A stretch of DNA of 64,000 bases from Rhodanobacter sp. T12-5 (GTDB taxonomy: Bacteria > Pseudomonadota > Gammaproteobacteria > Xanthomonadales > Rhodanobacteraceae), in NCBI RefSeq assembly GCF_008329435.1, contig NZ_NPKN01000005.1, positions 1-64,000 on the forward strand, in the 5' to 3' direction. Positions 1-8,640 of the stretch are shown here, piece after piece; position 1 is the stretch's first letter, and every line of letters begins with the position of its first letter. Below the pieces are notes generated by a model that was given only the letters and a program-made list of their open reading frames with translations, did no database searches and was not told the origin of the DNA. Both the position numbers and the translations under genes were made by a program.

Positions 1-2720
1 ACACCGCCCCGGCGGTGACCTCGGTCGGCGTGCCGGCCAATGCCACCTATATCGCCGGCGACAATCTCGATTTCACGGTGAATTTCGGCGAGGCGGTCAC
101 GGTCAACACCGGCGGCGGCACGCCGCGCATCGCGATCACGCTCGATACCGGCGGTACGGTCTATGCTGATTACATCAGCGGTTCCGGCACGAGTGCCCTG
201 ACCTTCCGCTACACCGTCGCCAGCGGCAATCTCGATACCAACGGCATTGCCGTCGGCGCTCTCGGAGGCAACGGCGGCACGCTCAAGGATGCCGCCGGCA
301 ACGATGCCACGCTGACCTTGAACAGCGTCGGCAGTACGGCCGCGGTGCTGGTCGACGCAGTCGTTCCCACGGCAGACATCGTGGTCGCCGAGAACAGTTT
401 GAAGGTGGGCGAAACCTCGCAGGTGACGATCACCTTCAGCGAGGCGGTCAGCGGCTTCAGCAACGCCGACCTGACGGTGGCCAACGGCACGCTGAGTGCG
501 GTCAGCTCCAGCGATGGCGGCGTGACGTGGACCGCAACCTTCACCCCCACGGCGGGCGTCACCGACGCCAGCAACCTGATCACGCTGGACAACACCGGTG
601 TGCAGGATGCCACGGGCAACGCCGGTGTCGGCAGCACCGATTCCAACAACTACGCGATCGATACCTTGCGCCCGACCGCGACCATCGTGGTGGCCGACAC
701 CGCGCTGGCGGCCGGTGAAACCTCCACCGCCACGATCACCTTCAGCGAGGCGGTCAGCGGCCTGACCACGGCCGACCTGACGGTGGCGAATGGCAGCTTG
801 AGCGGCCTGGCCAGCAGCGATAGCGGCATCACCTGGACCGCGACCTTCACGCCGACGGCTGACATCACCGACGCCAGCAACCTGATCACGCTGGACAACA
901 CCGGCGTGCAGGATGCGGCCGGCAACGCCGGCACCGGCAGCACCGATTCCAACAATTACGCGATCGATACCCAGCCTCCCGTGGTCGTTTCCGTGGCGGT
1001 GCCAGCGGACAGCACCTATATCGCCGGCCAGAATCTGGACTTCACGGTCGACTTCAGCGACGTCGTGATTGTCGACACCGGCAGCGGCACGCCGCGGATC
1101 GCGGTGATCCTGGAGAGCGGCGGCACGGCGTATGCGGATTACCTGAGCGGGTCGGGCAGCACGGCGTTGTTGTTCCGCCTCACCGCAAGCAGCGGGCAGA
1201 TGGATGCCGATGGCATCACCCTCGGCAGCAGCATCGACAGTCATGGCGGCAGCATCCGCGACACCGCGGGCAATGCCATTGTGGCCGGTCTTAACGGCGT
1301 GGCGGCCACCACCGGCGTGCGGGTCGACGCGATCGAGCCTGGCGTGGCGCGCGTCGACATGCCGGCCGATGGTCATTACAACGCGGGCGACGTGCTGAGT
1401 TTCAGTGTGACGACCAGCGAGGCCGTGCTGGTCGACAGCGCCGGCGGCACACCGCGGCTGCAGCTGGACATCGGCGGCAGCACGGCGTACGCAGACTACG
1501 TCTCGGGTTCGGGCAGCGACACGCTGGTGTTCCAGTACACAGTCCGGCCGGGCGACAAGGACGCCGATGGCATCGCGTTGACCGGTGCGATCGATCCGCA
1601 CGGTGCGCAACTCCACGATGCGGCGGGCAACCAATTTGCACCGGCGTTGCATGGCATCGCCGACGGCAGCGGCGTGATCGTCGATACCACCGCGCCACAG
1701 GTCATGGCCATCAGCCGCGACGACGGCAGTCCCAACAGCGGCCAGCAGGGTCTGAGCTATACGGTGACTTTCGACGAGAGTGTCGATGGCGTCGACGCCG
1801 CCGACTTCGCCTTGGTCGCCACCGGCAATGCGCACGCCACGATCGGCGCGATCACCCGCATCGACGGGCACAGCTTCACCGTGCAGTTGCAGGACGTGGT
1901 TGGCAGCGGCAGCCTGCAACTGAACCTGGCCGCCGCCGGCAGCGGCATCGCCGACACCGCCGGCAACGCCCTGGTCGCCGGTGCCAACGGCGAGGTTTAC
2001 GTGGTGGGTGGCGTGACGCCGGTGGTGCTGCCGCCACCCACGGTGTTGCCGATGGCATCGGGCATCACGCACGGCAACAGCGTGTCGCTGCTGACTGCGC
2101 TGCAACCCGACGACCTGCCGACGATCTTCTTCGGCGAGGCTGCCCCGACACCGCTCTTCACCTTGCCGATCGAGCGCTTCGGCGGCGTGCTGGACAGCTT
2201 GGCCACGTTGTCGCATGAGTCCATTTCGTCGTTCGGCAACGCGGTGCGCGACGCTTCCGCCTGGCCGCCGTCGACCTGGGTCGCGCCCAATCGTCCGTTC
2301 AGCGTACGCCTGCCGGGTGCGCTGGACGGTCAACATGGCGTATTGCAGGTAAGCCTGGCCGACGGCCGGCCGTTGCCGTCGTGGCTGCACTTCGATCCCG
2401 TTGCGGACACGCTCGATGGCGTGCCGCCGGCCGACTTCAGCGGCACGCTGTCGTTGCAGTTGACCGTGCTCGATGGCCATGGCCAGGTCCGCAACGTGCC
2501 GCTGGAATTGTCCACTACCACCGATCGCGCCCCGAGCAGACCGGCGCATGCCAGCCGCCCGGCGAACAACACCGACAGCAAACCGGTGGCTACCGCGAAA
2601 CCGGCGTTGCAGATTCAGTTCGGCCAGCAACGTCAGCACGGCAACGTCGACCACGCCAGCTTGCTGCACCACCTCGCCGTGGCCCGCCAGCAGCAGGCTT
2701 CCGCCCAGGCACGCCCGTGA
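1..2720 (+). CDS. Large Ig-like repeat surface protein, C-terminal part (5' end outside window)
   Basis: The reading frame is open at base 3 and continues left of the window, so about 906 C-terminal residues are seen. They form tandem beta-sandwich modules of about 100-120 residues that end in AAGN or TAGN motifs and VD(A/T)-x-x-P linkers, typical of bacterial Ig-like adhesin repeats. Two adjacent modules repeat at DNA level with a 306-bp period (compare 561 and 867). After a Pro-rich linker near base 2030 there is one different module, SLADGRPLPSWLHFD onward, resembling a putative-Ig (He_PIG, dystroglycan-like) domain. The tail is Gln/His-rich, with no LPXTG, OmpA or autotransporter barrel. 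Fifty-six bases separate it from the next gene, so it probably shares an operon with the export genes downstream and is their likely substrate (inference). No RTX nonapeptides are visible in this part. Confidence 0.85.
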   Translation, partial: TAPAVTSVGVPANATYIAGDNLDFTVNFGEAVTVNTGGGTPRIAITLDTGGTVYADYISGSGTSALTFRYTVASGNLDTNGIAVGALGGNGGTLKDAAGNDATLTLNSVGSTAAVLVDAVVPTADIVVAENSLKVGETSQVTITFSEAVSGFSNADLTVANGTLSAVSSSDGGVTWTATFTPTAGVTDASNLITLDNTGVQDATGNAGVGSTDSNNYAIDTLRPTATIVVADTALAAGETSTATITFSEAVSGLTTADLTVANGSLSGLASSDSGITWTATFTPTADITDASNLITLDNTGVQDAAGNAGTGSTDSNNYAIDTQPPVVVSVAVPADSTYIAGQNLDFTVDFSDVVIVDTGSGTPRIAVILESGGTAYADYLSGSGSTALLFRLTASSGQMDADGITLGSSIDSHGGSIRDTAGNAIVAGLNGVAATTGVRVDAIEPGVARVDMPADGHYNAGDVLSFSVTTSEAVLVDSAGGTPRLQLDIGGSTAYADYVSGSGSDTLVFQYTVRPGDKDADGIALTGAIDPHGAQLHDAAGNQFAPALHGIADGSGVIVDTTAPQVMAISRDDGSPNSGQQGLSYTVTFDESVDGVDAADFALVATGNAHATIGAITRIDGHSFTVQLQDVVGSGSLQLNLAAAGSGIADTAGNALVAGANGEVYVVGGVTPVVLPPPTVLPMASGITHGNSVSLLTALQPDDLPTIFFGEAAPTPLFTLPIERFGGVLDSLATLSHESISSFGNAVRDASAWPPSTWVAPNRPFSVRLPGALDGQHGVLQVSLADGRPLPSWLHFDPVADTLDGVPPADFSGTLSLQLTVLDGHGQVRNVPLELSTTTDRAPSRPAHASRPANNTDSKPVATAKPALQIQFGQQRQHGNVDHASLLHHLAVARQQQASAQARP

Positions 2721-2776
2721 ATCGCCTGGTCGCAGCATCCCTTTCCACTTTCCATCCAGCTACGGAGAGCAGCGCC

Positions 2777-4291
2777 TTGCACACCACCACCATCCTGATG
2801 CCCAAGAAGCTCCTCGCCGCCACGCTCGCCACCCTGGTGCTCGGCGGCTGCGCCATCCACCCCCGCCCGCTGACGCTGGAGCAGCGCAGCGCCACGCTGC
2901 AGGCCGACCAGCAGGCGATGTTCGCCGAGCAGACGCCGGTGAGCGGGCCGATCACGCTGGACGAGGCGATGGCGCGTGCACTGAAGTACAACCTGGACAA
3001 CCGCGTGAAGATGATGGAGGAGGCGCTGGCCCAGCGGCAGCTCGACCTATCCAACTTCGACCTGTTGCCGAAGCTCACCGCCGCCGCCGGCTACACCTCG
3101 CGCGACAACGTGTTGGCGTCGTCGTCGCAGGACATCGTCACCGGCCAGCAGTCGCTGGTGCCGTCGACTTCCAGCGAGCGTCAGGCCACGCGTGCCGACC
3201 TCGGTTTTTCCTGGAACATCCTCGACTTCGGCGTCAGCTACTACGGTGCGCGGCAGCAGGCCGATCGCGTGCTGGCCACGCAGGAGCGTCGTCGCAAGGT
3301 GGTGCAGCTGCTGATGCAGCAGACCCGGCAGGCCTACTGGCAAGCTGCCGGCGCGCAGAAACTGCAGGCGCAGATCGAACCGTTGCTGGCGCAGGCGCAA
3401 CAGGCGCTGGGCGACTCGCGCGCGATCGAGCAGCAGGGCCTCAAGGATCCGCTGCAGTCCCTCGGCTACCAGCGCGAGCTGCTCGGTCTGGTGCTGCAGC
3501 TGGAAACGATCCGCGACGAGTTGGCGCAGGCCAAGCCGAAGCTGGCCTCGATCATGAACCTGGAGCCGGGCAAGCCCTACCAGTTGGCGCCGCCGGCCAG
3601 TTTCGACACGCCCGAGTTGTCGATCGCGCCGGAAAAGATGGAAGAAGTGGCCCTGCTGCATCGCCCCGAGCTGATCGAAGCCAGCTACAACGAACGCATC
3701 GGCCTGGACGAGACGCACAAGGCGATGGCCAAGCTGTTGCCCGGCGTCGAGCTGAACGTCGGCACGCATTACGACAGCAACGATTTCCTGGTCAACAACG
3801 AGTGGCGCGACGCCGGCATCCAGATCAGCTGGAACCTGCTCAACCTGCTCAATGCCGGGCACATCAAGGCCGCGGCCAAGGCGCAATACGAGCTGGCGCG
3901 CGAGCAGCGCCTCGCGCTGAACATGGCGGTGCTGACCCAGGTGCACGTGGCCTATATCGACTACACCAGCCGCAAGCAGCAGTTCGAACTGACTCGCCAG
4001 CTGAGCGACGTGGAGCAGCGCATCCTCGAGCACACGCGCAACGCGACACAGGCCAACGCGCAAGGCAAACTGGCCGAGATTCGTGCCGCCACCAGCGCGC
4101 TGATGTCCGAGCTGAAGCTGTACCAGAGCTACGCCGCCTACCAGGGCGCGTATGGCCAGATGGTGGCCACGCTCGGCCTCGACCCGGTGCCTGCGGCGGT
4201 TGCCAGCCATGACCTGCCGACGCTGGAGCAGGCCATTCGCGATACCGAAAAACAGTGGGCCGCCCCGGCCACCGGAGATGCCTCGAAGTGA
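2777..4291 (+). CDS. TolC-family outer membrane efflux lipoprotein
   Basis: A TolC-type outer membrane channel of 504 residues. The N-terminus is a lipoprotein signal with lipobox LGGC followed by AIHPRP, and the rest is rich in long amphipathic helices with the two-fold repeat of the family (for example RATRADLGFSWNILDFG and DAGIQISWNLLNLLNAGH). Start choice: a GGAG at 2764-2767 lies 9 bases before TTG 2777, whereas the in-frame ATG at 2798 has no ribosome binding site, so TTG is preferred; both keep the lipobox. Its stop overlaps the GTG of the next gene by 4 bases. It would provide the outer-membrane exit for the putative export system of the next three genes. Confidence 0.88.
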   Translation: MHTTTILMPKKLLAATLATLVLGGCAIHPRPLTLEQRSATLQADQQAMFAEQTPVSGPITLDEAMARALKYNLDNRVKMMEEALAQRQLDLSNFDLLPKLTAAAGYTSRDNVLASSSQDIVTGQQSLVPSTSSERQATRADLGFSWNILDFGVSYYGARQQADRVLATQERRRKVVQLLMQQTRQAYWQAAGAQKLQAQIEPLLAQAQQALGDSRAIEQQGLKDPLQSLGYQRELLGLVLQLETIRDELAQAKPKLASIMNLEPGKPYQLAPPASFDTPELSIAPEKMEEVALLHRPELIEASYNERIGLDETHKAMAKLLPGVELNVGTHYDSNDFLVNNEWRDAGIQISWNLLNLLNAGHIKAAAKAQYELAREQRLALNMAVLTQVHVAYIDYTSRKQQFELTRQLSDVEQRILEHTRNATQANAQGKLAEIRAATSALMSELKLYQSYAAYQGAYGQMVATLGLDPVPAAVASHDLPTLEQAIRDTEKQWAAPATGDASK

Positions 4292-5130
4292 TTGTTTGCC
4301 CTGTCGCTGGAGTCCGTTCGCGGACGATGTCGTTGCCTTGCCCCACCATCGACAGGAGCGTCGCCCGCCCGCAGGTCGCCGGCATGGGCGGGGTCGCACT
4401 GGCGCTGGTGTTGCTGTGTTTCGGCAGCAGCGCGATCGCACAGAATGCCGTCGGTGAGGCGGATACCGCCGGCCGCATCCGCACCCAGCTGGCGGCACAG
4501 AATGACGTGGAGGTTTCCAGTGAGGTGGCGGCCAAGATCGCGCGGCTGCCGTTGAAGGAAGGCGATGCATTCGCCAAGGGCGACCTGCTGGTCGCGTTCG
4601 ACTGCGGCCTGTACCAGGCGCAGCAGCGCAAGGCCGAAGCGACCTCGGCGGCCGCTTCGCGCGAGGCCGAGGTGACCCGCAAGCTGGCCAGCCTGCATTC
4701 GGTCGGTGTGCTGGAAGTGGGCCAGGCCGAGGCACGCGCCAAGGAGGCGGCGGCCGACGCTGCCTACATGCGTACCACTGTCGGCAAGTGCAGCATCCAT
4801 GCGCCGTTCGCCGGCCGCGTGGCCAAGCGCGAGGCCGCGCCGTTCGAATACGTCACCCCCGGCAAGCCGTTGCTGGAGATTCTCGATACCGGCACGCTGG
4901 AGGTGAAGCTGATCGTGCCGTCGCGCTGGCTGGCCACGCTCAAGCCCGGCGCGAGCTTCACCGTGCACGTCGATGATCTCGGCAAGGACTATCCGGCGCA
5001 GGTCGTGCGCCTGGGGGCACGCATCGATCCAATCAGCCAGACGGTGTCGATCAGCGGTCGCATCGAGGGCCGCCATGACGAGTTGCTGCCCGGCATGAGC
5101 GGCTGGGCCAGCTTTCCGAATCACCCATGA
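4288..5130 (+). CDS. HlyD/RND-type periplasmic adaptor protein
   Basis: A periplasmic adaptor (membrane fusion protein) of about 280 residues. An N-terminal hydrophobic stretch (GVALALVLLCFGSSAIA, then Q) reads as a signal peptide. A split lipoyl domain follows: VSSEVAAKIARLPLKEGDAF forms the first half and HAPFAGRVAKREAAPFEYV the second, around a short coiled-coil hairpin. A beta-barrel segment ends the protein. Start: GTG 4288 overlaps the upstream TGA and has GGAG at 4274-4277; ATG 4327 and ATG 4384 are alternatives, so the exact N-terminus is uncertain. The stop overlaps the next start as ATGA. No ABC transporter or RND pump lies beside it, so its inner-membrane partner is probably one of the next two gene products (inference). 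Confidence 0.82.
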   Translation: MIVCPVAGVRSRTMSLPCPTIDRSVARPQVAGMGGVALALVLLCFGSSAIAQNAVGEADTAGRIRTQLAAQNDVEVSSEVAAKIARLPLKEGDAFAKGDLLVAFDCGLYQAQQRKAEATSAAASREAEVTRKLASLHSVGVLEVGQAEARAKEAAADAAYMRTTVGKCSIHAPFAGRVAKREAAPFEYVTPGKPLLEILDTGTLEVKLIVPSRWLATLKPGASFTVHVDDLGKDYPAQVVRLGARIDPISQTVSISGRIEGRHDELLPGMSGWASFPNHP

Positions 5131-6458
5131 GTACGGTGAATGCGTCGGTGCAGGGGCTGATCGGCCTGCTGCAACTAGGCCAGCGCGTGCGCGCCGCCGC
5201 CAGCGTGCAGGAGCTGGGCTTCGTCGCCGTCAACGAGACCCGCGCGGTGTTCGCCTATCGACAGGCGGCGCTGTGGCTGGACGGTGATGCCAGCCACATC
5301 GCCGCACTGTCCGGCGTGCCGCAGGTCGACCCGGAAGCGCCGTACGTGCAATGGCTGGTGCGGCTGTTCCGCAAGATCGCGCCGGTACCCGCGCCGCGGG
5401 TGATCGATGTCGGGGCGCTGCCGGCGTTGCTCGTCGAGGAATGGGGCAGCTGGTTGCCGATGCACGCGCTGGCGTTGCCGCTGCCGCATGCCGGTGGCGG
5501 CCCGCGCGGCGTGCTGCTGCTGGCGCGCGACCAACCCTGGACCGACGAGGAACTGGCGCTGGCCGGCGAACTGGGTGCGTTGCTCGGCCACGGCCTGTTC
5601 GCGCTGCGCCCGCGCGAACGGCTGTGGCGTCAACTGCTGACCCGCTTGCGCACACGCCAATGGTGGTGGCGGCTGGGCCTGGCGCTGCTGCTGATCTGCC
5701 TGATCCCGGTGCGGCTGTCCGCGCTGGCACCGGCCGAAGTCACCCCGGTCGATCCGTTCGTGGTGCGCGCGCCGCTGGATGGCGTCATCGACAGCCTCAA
5801 GGTTACGCCGAACCAGCCAGTCCAGGCCGGAGCCTTGCTGTTCAACCTGGATGCGACCACGTTGCGCAGCCGCTACGCCAGCGCGCGCAAGGCCTATGAA
5901 ACCGCGCAAGAGGAATACCGGCAGAGCGCGCAGCAGGCGGTCACCGACGACAAGAGCAAGCTGCAGATGGCCGAGCGCCTGGGCGACCTTCGGCAGAAGC
6001 AGGTCGACATGACTTACACCGCCGATCAGCTCGCGCGCGTGCAGGTAAAGGCCGAACGCGCCGGCGTGGCGGTGTTCGCCGACGTCAACGACTGGACCGG
6101 CAAGGCCGTGGTGGTCGGCGAGAAGGTGCTGGTGCTGGCCGATCCGGGCAAGGTGGAACTGACCGGCTACCTGCCGGTGGGCGACCAGATCGCGCTGAAA
6201 GCCGGCGCCGACGTGACCTTCTATCCGCGCGCTTCGCCGTTCACCGCGTACCACGCCACGGTCGACAGCGTGGCGTACAAGGCGGCACCGACCGACGAGA
6301 ACATCCTTGCCTATCGGGTCAAGGCCCACTTCAGTGCGGGCGACGACCTGCCACGACTGGGCCTGATGGGAACGGCGCGACTGTACGCCGGGCGCGTGCC
6401 GCTGGTCTATTACGTGCTGCGCCGTCCGCTGGCCACGCTGCGCCAGTGGCTGGGCTGA
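5127..6458 (+). CDS. GAF-like domain / transmembrane / HlyD-type adaptor fusion
   Basis: A 443-residue protein with three visible parts. Residues 1 to about 165 form a soluble alpha/beta region with GAF-like character (ALWLDGDASHIAALSG near residue 48, LALPLPHAGGGPRGVLLLARD near 115). Residues 181-202 are one membrane helix following a cluster of Arg and Trp. From residue 210 there is an HlyD-type arm: lipoyl half VVRAPLDGVIDSLKVTPNQPV, a coiled coil of about 90 residues, then a beta-barrel. The topology is therefore a cytoplasmic GAF-like sensor, a single membrane pass and a periplasmic adaptor arm. It overlaps its upstream neighbour by 4 bases and precedes the M50 gene by 4 bases. A cytoplasmic ligand could control secretion through this protein, but no ligand can be read from the sequence. 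Confidence 0.8.
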   Translation: MSTVNASVQGLIGLLQLGQRVRAAASVQELGFVAVNETRAVFAYRQAALWLDGDASHIAALSGVPQVDPEAPYVQWLVRLFRKIAPVPAPRVIDVGALPALLVEEWGSWLPMHALALPLPHAGGGPRGVLLLARDQPWTDEELALAGELGALLGHGLFALRPRERLWRQLLTRLRTRQWWWRLGLALLLICLIPVRLSALAPAEVTPVDPFVVRAPLDGVIDSLKVTPNQPVQAGALLFNLDATTLRSRYASARKAYETAQEEYRQSAQQAVTDDKSKLQMAERLGDLRQKQVDMTYTADQLARVQVKAERAGVAVFADVNDWTGKAVVVGEKVLVLADPGKVELTGYLPVGDQIALKAGADVTFYPRASPFTAYHATVDSVAYKAAPTDENILAYRVKAHFSAGDDLPRLGLMGTARLYAGRVPLVYYVLRRPLATLRQWLG

Positions 6459-6462
6459 GCGC

Positions 6463-8604
6463 GTGCAGACCGACCCATCGACATCGCCGGCGCCAGCGCA
6501 AACGCTGCCGCCGCTGCGCCAGGAGCTGACCCTCAACCCGGCGCCGGCGGCACCGGACGGCTCGCCGACGTGGACCCTGCACGATCCCGCCGCGAACCGC
6601 TTCTACGAACTGGGCTGGCCCGCGTTCGAGATCCTTTCGCGCTGGTCACTGGGCACGGTCGACGCCGTGGTCGCGGCGGTGAATGCGCAAACCACGCTCA
6701 GCGTCGATGCCGAGGACGTGGTCGCGCTGGCGCAGTTCCTCGGCGGCCATCACTTGTTCCTGGCGGCGACGCCGCAGGACAGTGTGCTGCTGGCGCAGGC
6801 AGCCGCACGGCACAAGTTGTCGATACCGCGGTGGCTGCTGAAGAACTACCTGTTCCTGCGCGTGCCGCTGGTGCAACCGATGCCGTTCTTGCGCCGGGTG
6901 TATCCATGGATCAGCTTCGTCTACCGGCCAGGCTTCTGGTGGCTGACCCTCGGCGTGGTCGTGCTTGGCTTGTATCTGGTGTCGCGTCAGTGGGACAGCT
7001 TCGTGCACACGTTCCACGCCTATACCACGTGGCAGGGCCTGCTCGGGTTGGGCATCGCGCTGAGTTTCGCCAAGGTGCTGCACGAACTCGGCCATGCGTT
7101 CACCGCATATCGCCACGGTTGTCGCGTGCCGACCATGGGCATCGCGCTGCTGGTGATGTGGCCGGTGCTGTTCACCGACACCAACGAGGCGTGGAAACTG
7201 AAATCGCGCCGCGCCCGCCTGCAGATCGGCGGCGCCGGCGTGCTGGCCGAGTTGATGCTGGCCGCTTACGCCACGCTGCTGTGGAACTTCCTGCCCGATG
7301 GCCCGCTGCGTGCCGGCGTGTTCATGCTGGCCACCAGTACATGGCTGGTGACGCTGGCGATCAACGTCAGTCCGTTCACCCGTTTCGACGGTTACTACCT
7401 GCTGTCGGACTGGGTCAACGTGCCGAACCTGCACGAGCGCACGTTCGCGCTGGGCCGCTGGTGGCTGCGCGAGCGGCTGTTCGGCTTCGGCGACGCGCCA
7501 CCGGAAGCGTTGCCGCCGAAGCACCACCGATTCCTGGTGGTCTTCGCGATGGTCACCTGGCTGTACCGTTTCGTGCTGTTCCTGTCGATCGCGCTGCTGG
7601 TGTTCAACTTCTTCTTTCGCGCACTGGGCATCGTGCTGATGTGCGTGGAGATCGGCTGGTTTCTCGCGCTGCCGATCGCGCGCGAGATACAGGTGTGGTG
7701 GCGGCGTCGCGCCGAACTGCGCTGGAACCGGCATACCGTGCGCACGACGATCGTGGCCGGCTTGCTTGCGCTGGTGCTGCTGCTGCCGTGGCAACGCGAG
7801 GTGCATGCGCCGGCGGTGCTCGGCCAGACACAGGCGCAGGTCGTGTATGCGCCGCGCGCGGCGCAGGTGGTCACGCTGGCGGTGCGCGAAGGCCAGGCGA
7901 TACAGGCTGGCGCCGTGCTGGCGCAGCTCGCCTCGCCGGATCTCGACTACCAGCTGGCCAGCGCACGCCAGCAGGCCGCGCAATACCAGTGGCAGGTCGA
8001 GCAGCAGCCGTTCGACGACGAACTGCGCGCGCTCGGCCCGGCCCTGCGCAAGCGCTGGGACACGGCGCGCCAGACGGTGGCCGGCTATGAAGCGGAACAG
8101 GCGCGGCTGACCTTGCGCGCACCCTTTGCCGGCCGCGTGGTCGACCTCAATCCGACCTTGCGCGCGGGCGAATGGATCAAGGGCGGCGAGGCCTTGCTGG
8201 GCGTGGTCGGCAGCGACGGCGGCGTCAAGGGCGACGCGTTTGTCGACGAGGCGGCCTTGTCGCGACTGGCGACGGGACAGCCGGTCAGTTTCCTTGCGGA
8301 GCTGCCGGAGTTGCCGATCGTGCACTGTCGTGTCAGCGGGATCGACCGACTCAATCTCGGCGTACTCGACGAACCCTACGTGGCCAGCGTCTATGGCGGC
8401 CAGGTGGCCAGCGTGCACCGTCCCGACGGCACCCTGACGCCGCTGGAATCCACCTTCCGGGTGCGCTTCGGCGACTGCGACCGGCACGAGGCATTGTCGC
8501 GCGAGGCGCCCGGCAGCGCGGCGATCGCCGGTGAATCGCGCAGCCTGCTTGGTCGTTTCGCGCGCTGGCTGGCCGCGTTGCTGCGACGCGACGTCAGCTT
8601 CTGA
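6463..8604 (+). CDS. M50 (site-2-type) metalloprotease with RRE-like N-terminus and HlyD-type C-terminal arm
   Basis: A 713-residue integral membrane protein of the putative peptide zinc metalloprotease class. Residues about 20-105 (WTLHDPAANRFYELGWPAFEIL) resemble a PqqD-like winged-helix, the fold of peptide-recognition (RRE) domains. Several membrane helices carry the M50 active site HELGH at residues 207-211 and the second metal motif SPFTRFDGYY (Asp 309). From about residue 450 a periplasmic HlyD-like part follows: VVTLAVREGQAIQAG, a short coiled coil and LRAPFAGRVVDLNPTL. GTG at 6463 starts 4 bases after the upstream stop. A protease fused to an adaptor arm, next to a TolC-type channel and a giant Ig-repeat protein, suggests cleavage-coupled export or surface release (inference). 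Confidence 0.85.
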   Translation: MQTDPSTSPAPAQTLPPLRQELTLNPAPAAPDGSPTWTLHDPAANRFYELGWPAFEILSRWSLGTVDAVVAAVNAQTTLSVDAEDVVALAQFLGGHHLFLAATPQDSVLLAQAAARHKLSIPRWLLKNYLFLRVPLVQPMPFLRRVYPWISFVYRPGFWWLTLGVVVLGLYLVSRQWDSFVHTFHAYTTWQGLLGLGIALSFAKVLHELGHAFTAYRHGCRVPTMGIALLVMWPVLFTDTNEAWKLKSRRARLQIGGAGVLAELMLAAYATLLWNFLPDGPLRAGVFMLATSTWLVTLAINVSPFTRFDGYYLLSDWVNVPNLHERTFALGRWWLRERLFGFGDAPPEALPPKHHRFLVVFAMVTWLYRFVLFLSIALLVFNFFFRALGIVLMCVEIGWFLALPIAREIQVWWRRRAELRWNRHTVRTTIVAGLLALVLLLPWQREVHAPAVLGQTQAQVVYAPRAAQVVTLAVREGQAIQAGAVLAQLASPDLDYQLASARQQAAQYQWQVEQQPFDDELRALGPALRKRWDTARQTVAGYEAEQARLTLRAPFAGRVVDLNPTLRAGEWIKGGEALLGVVGSDGGVKGDAFVDEAALSRLATGQPVSFLAELPELPIVHCRVSGIDRLNLGVLDEPYVASVYGGQVASVHRPDGTLTPLESTFRVRFGDCDRHEALSREAPGSAAIAGESRSLLGRFARWLAALLRRDVSF

Positions 8605-8640
8605 CCGCGCCGCCATCGTGCGCTTTGCGGGCGCCTGGGT

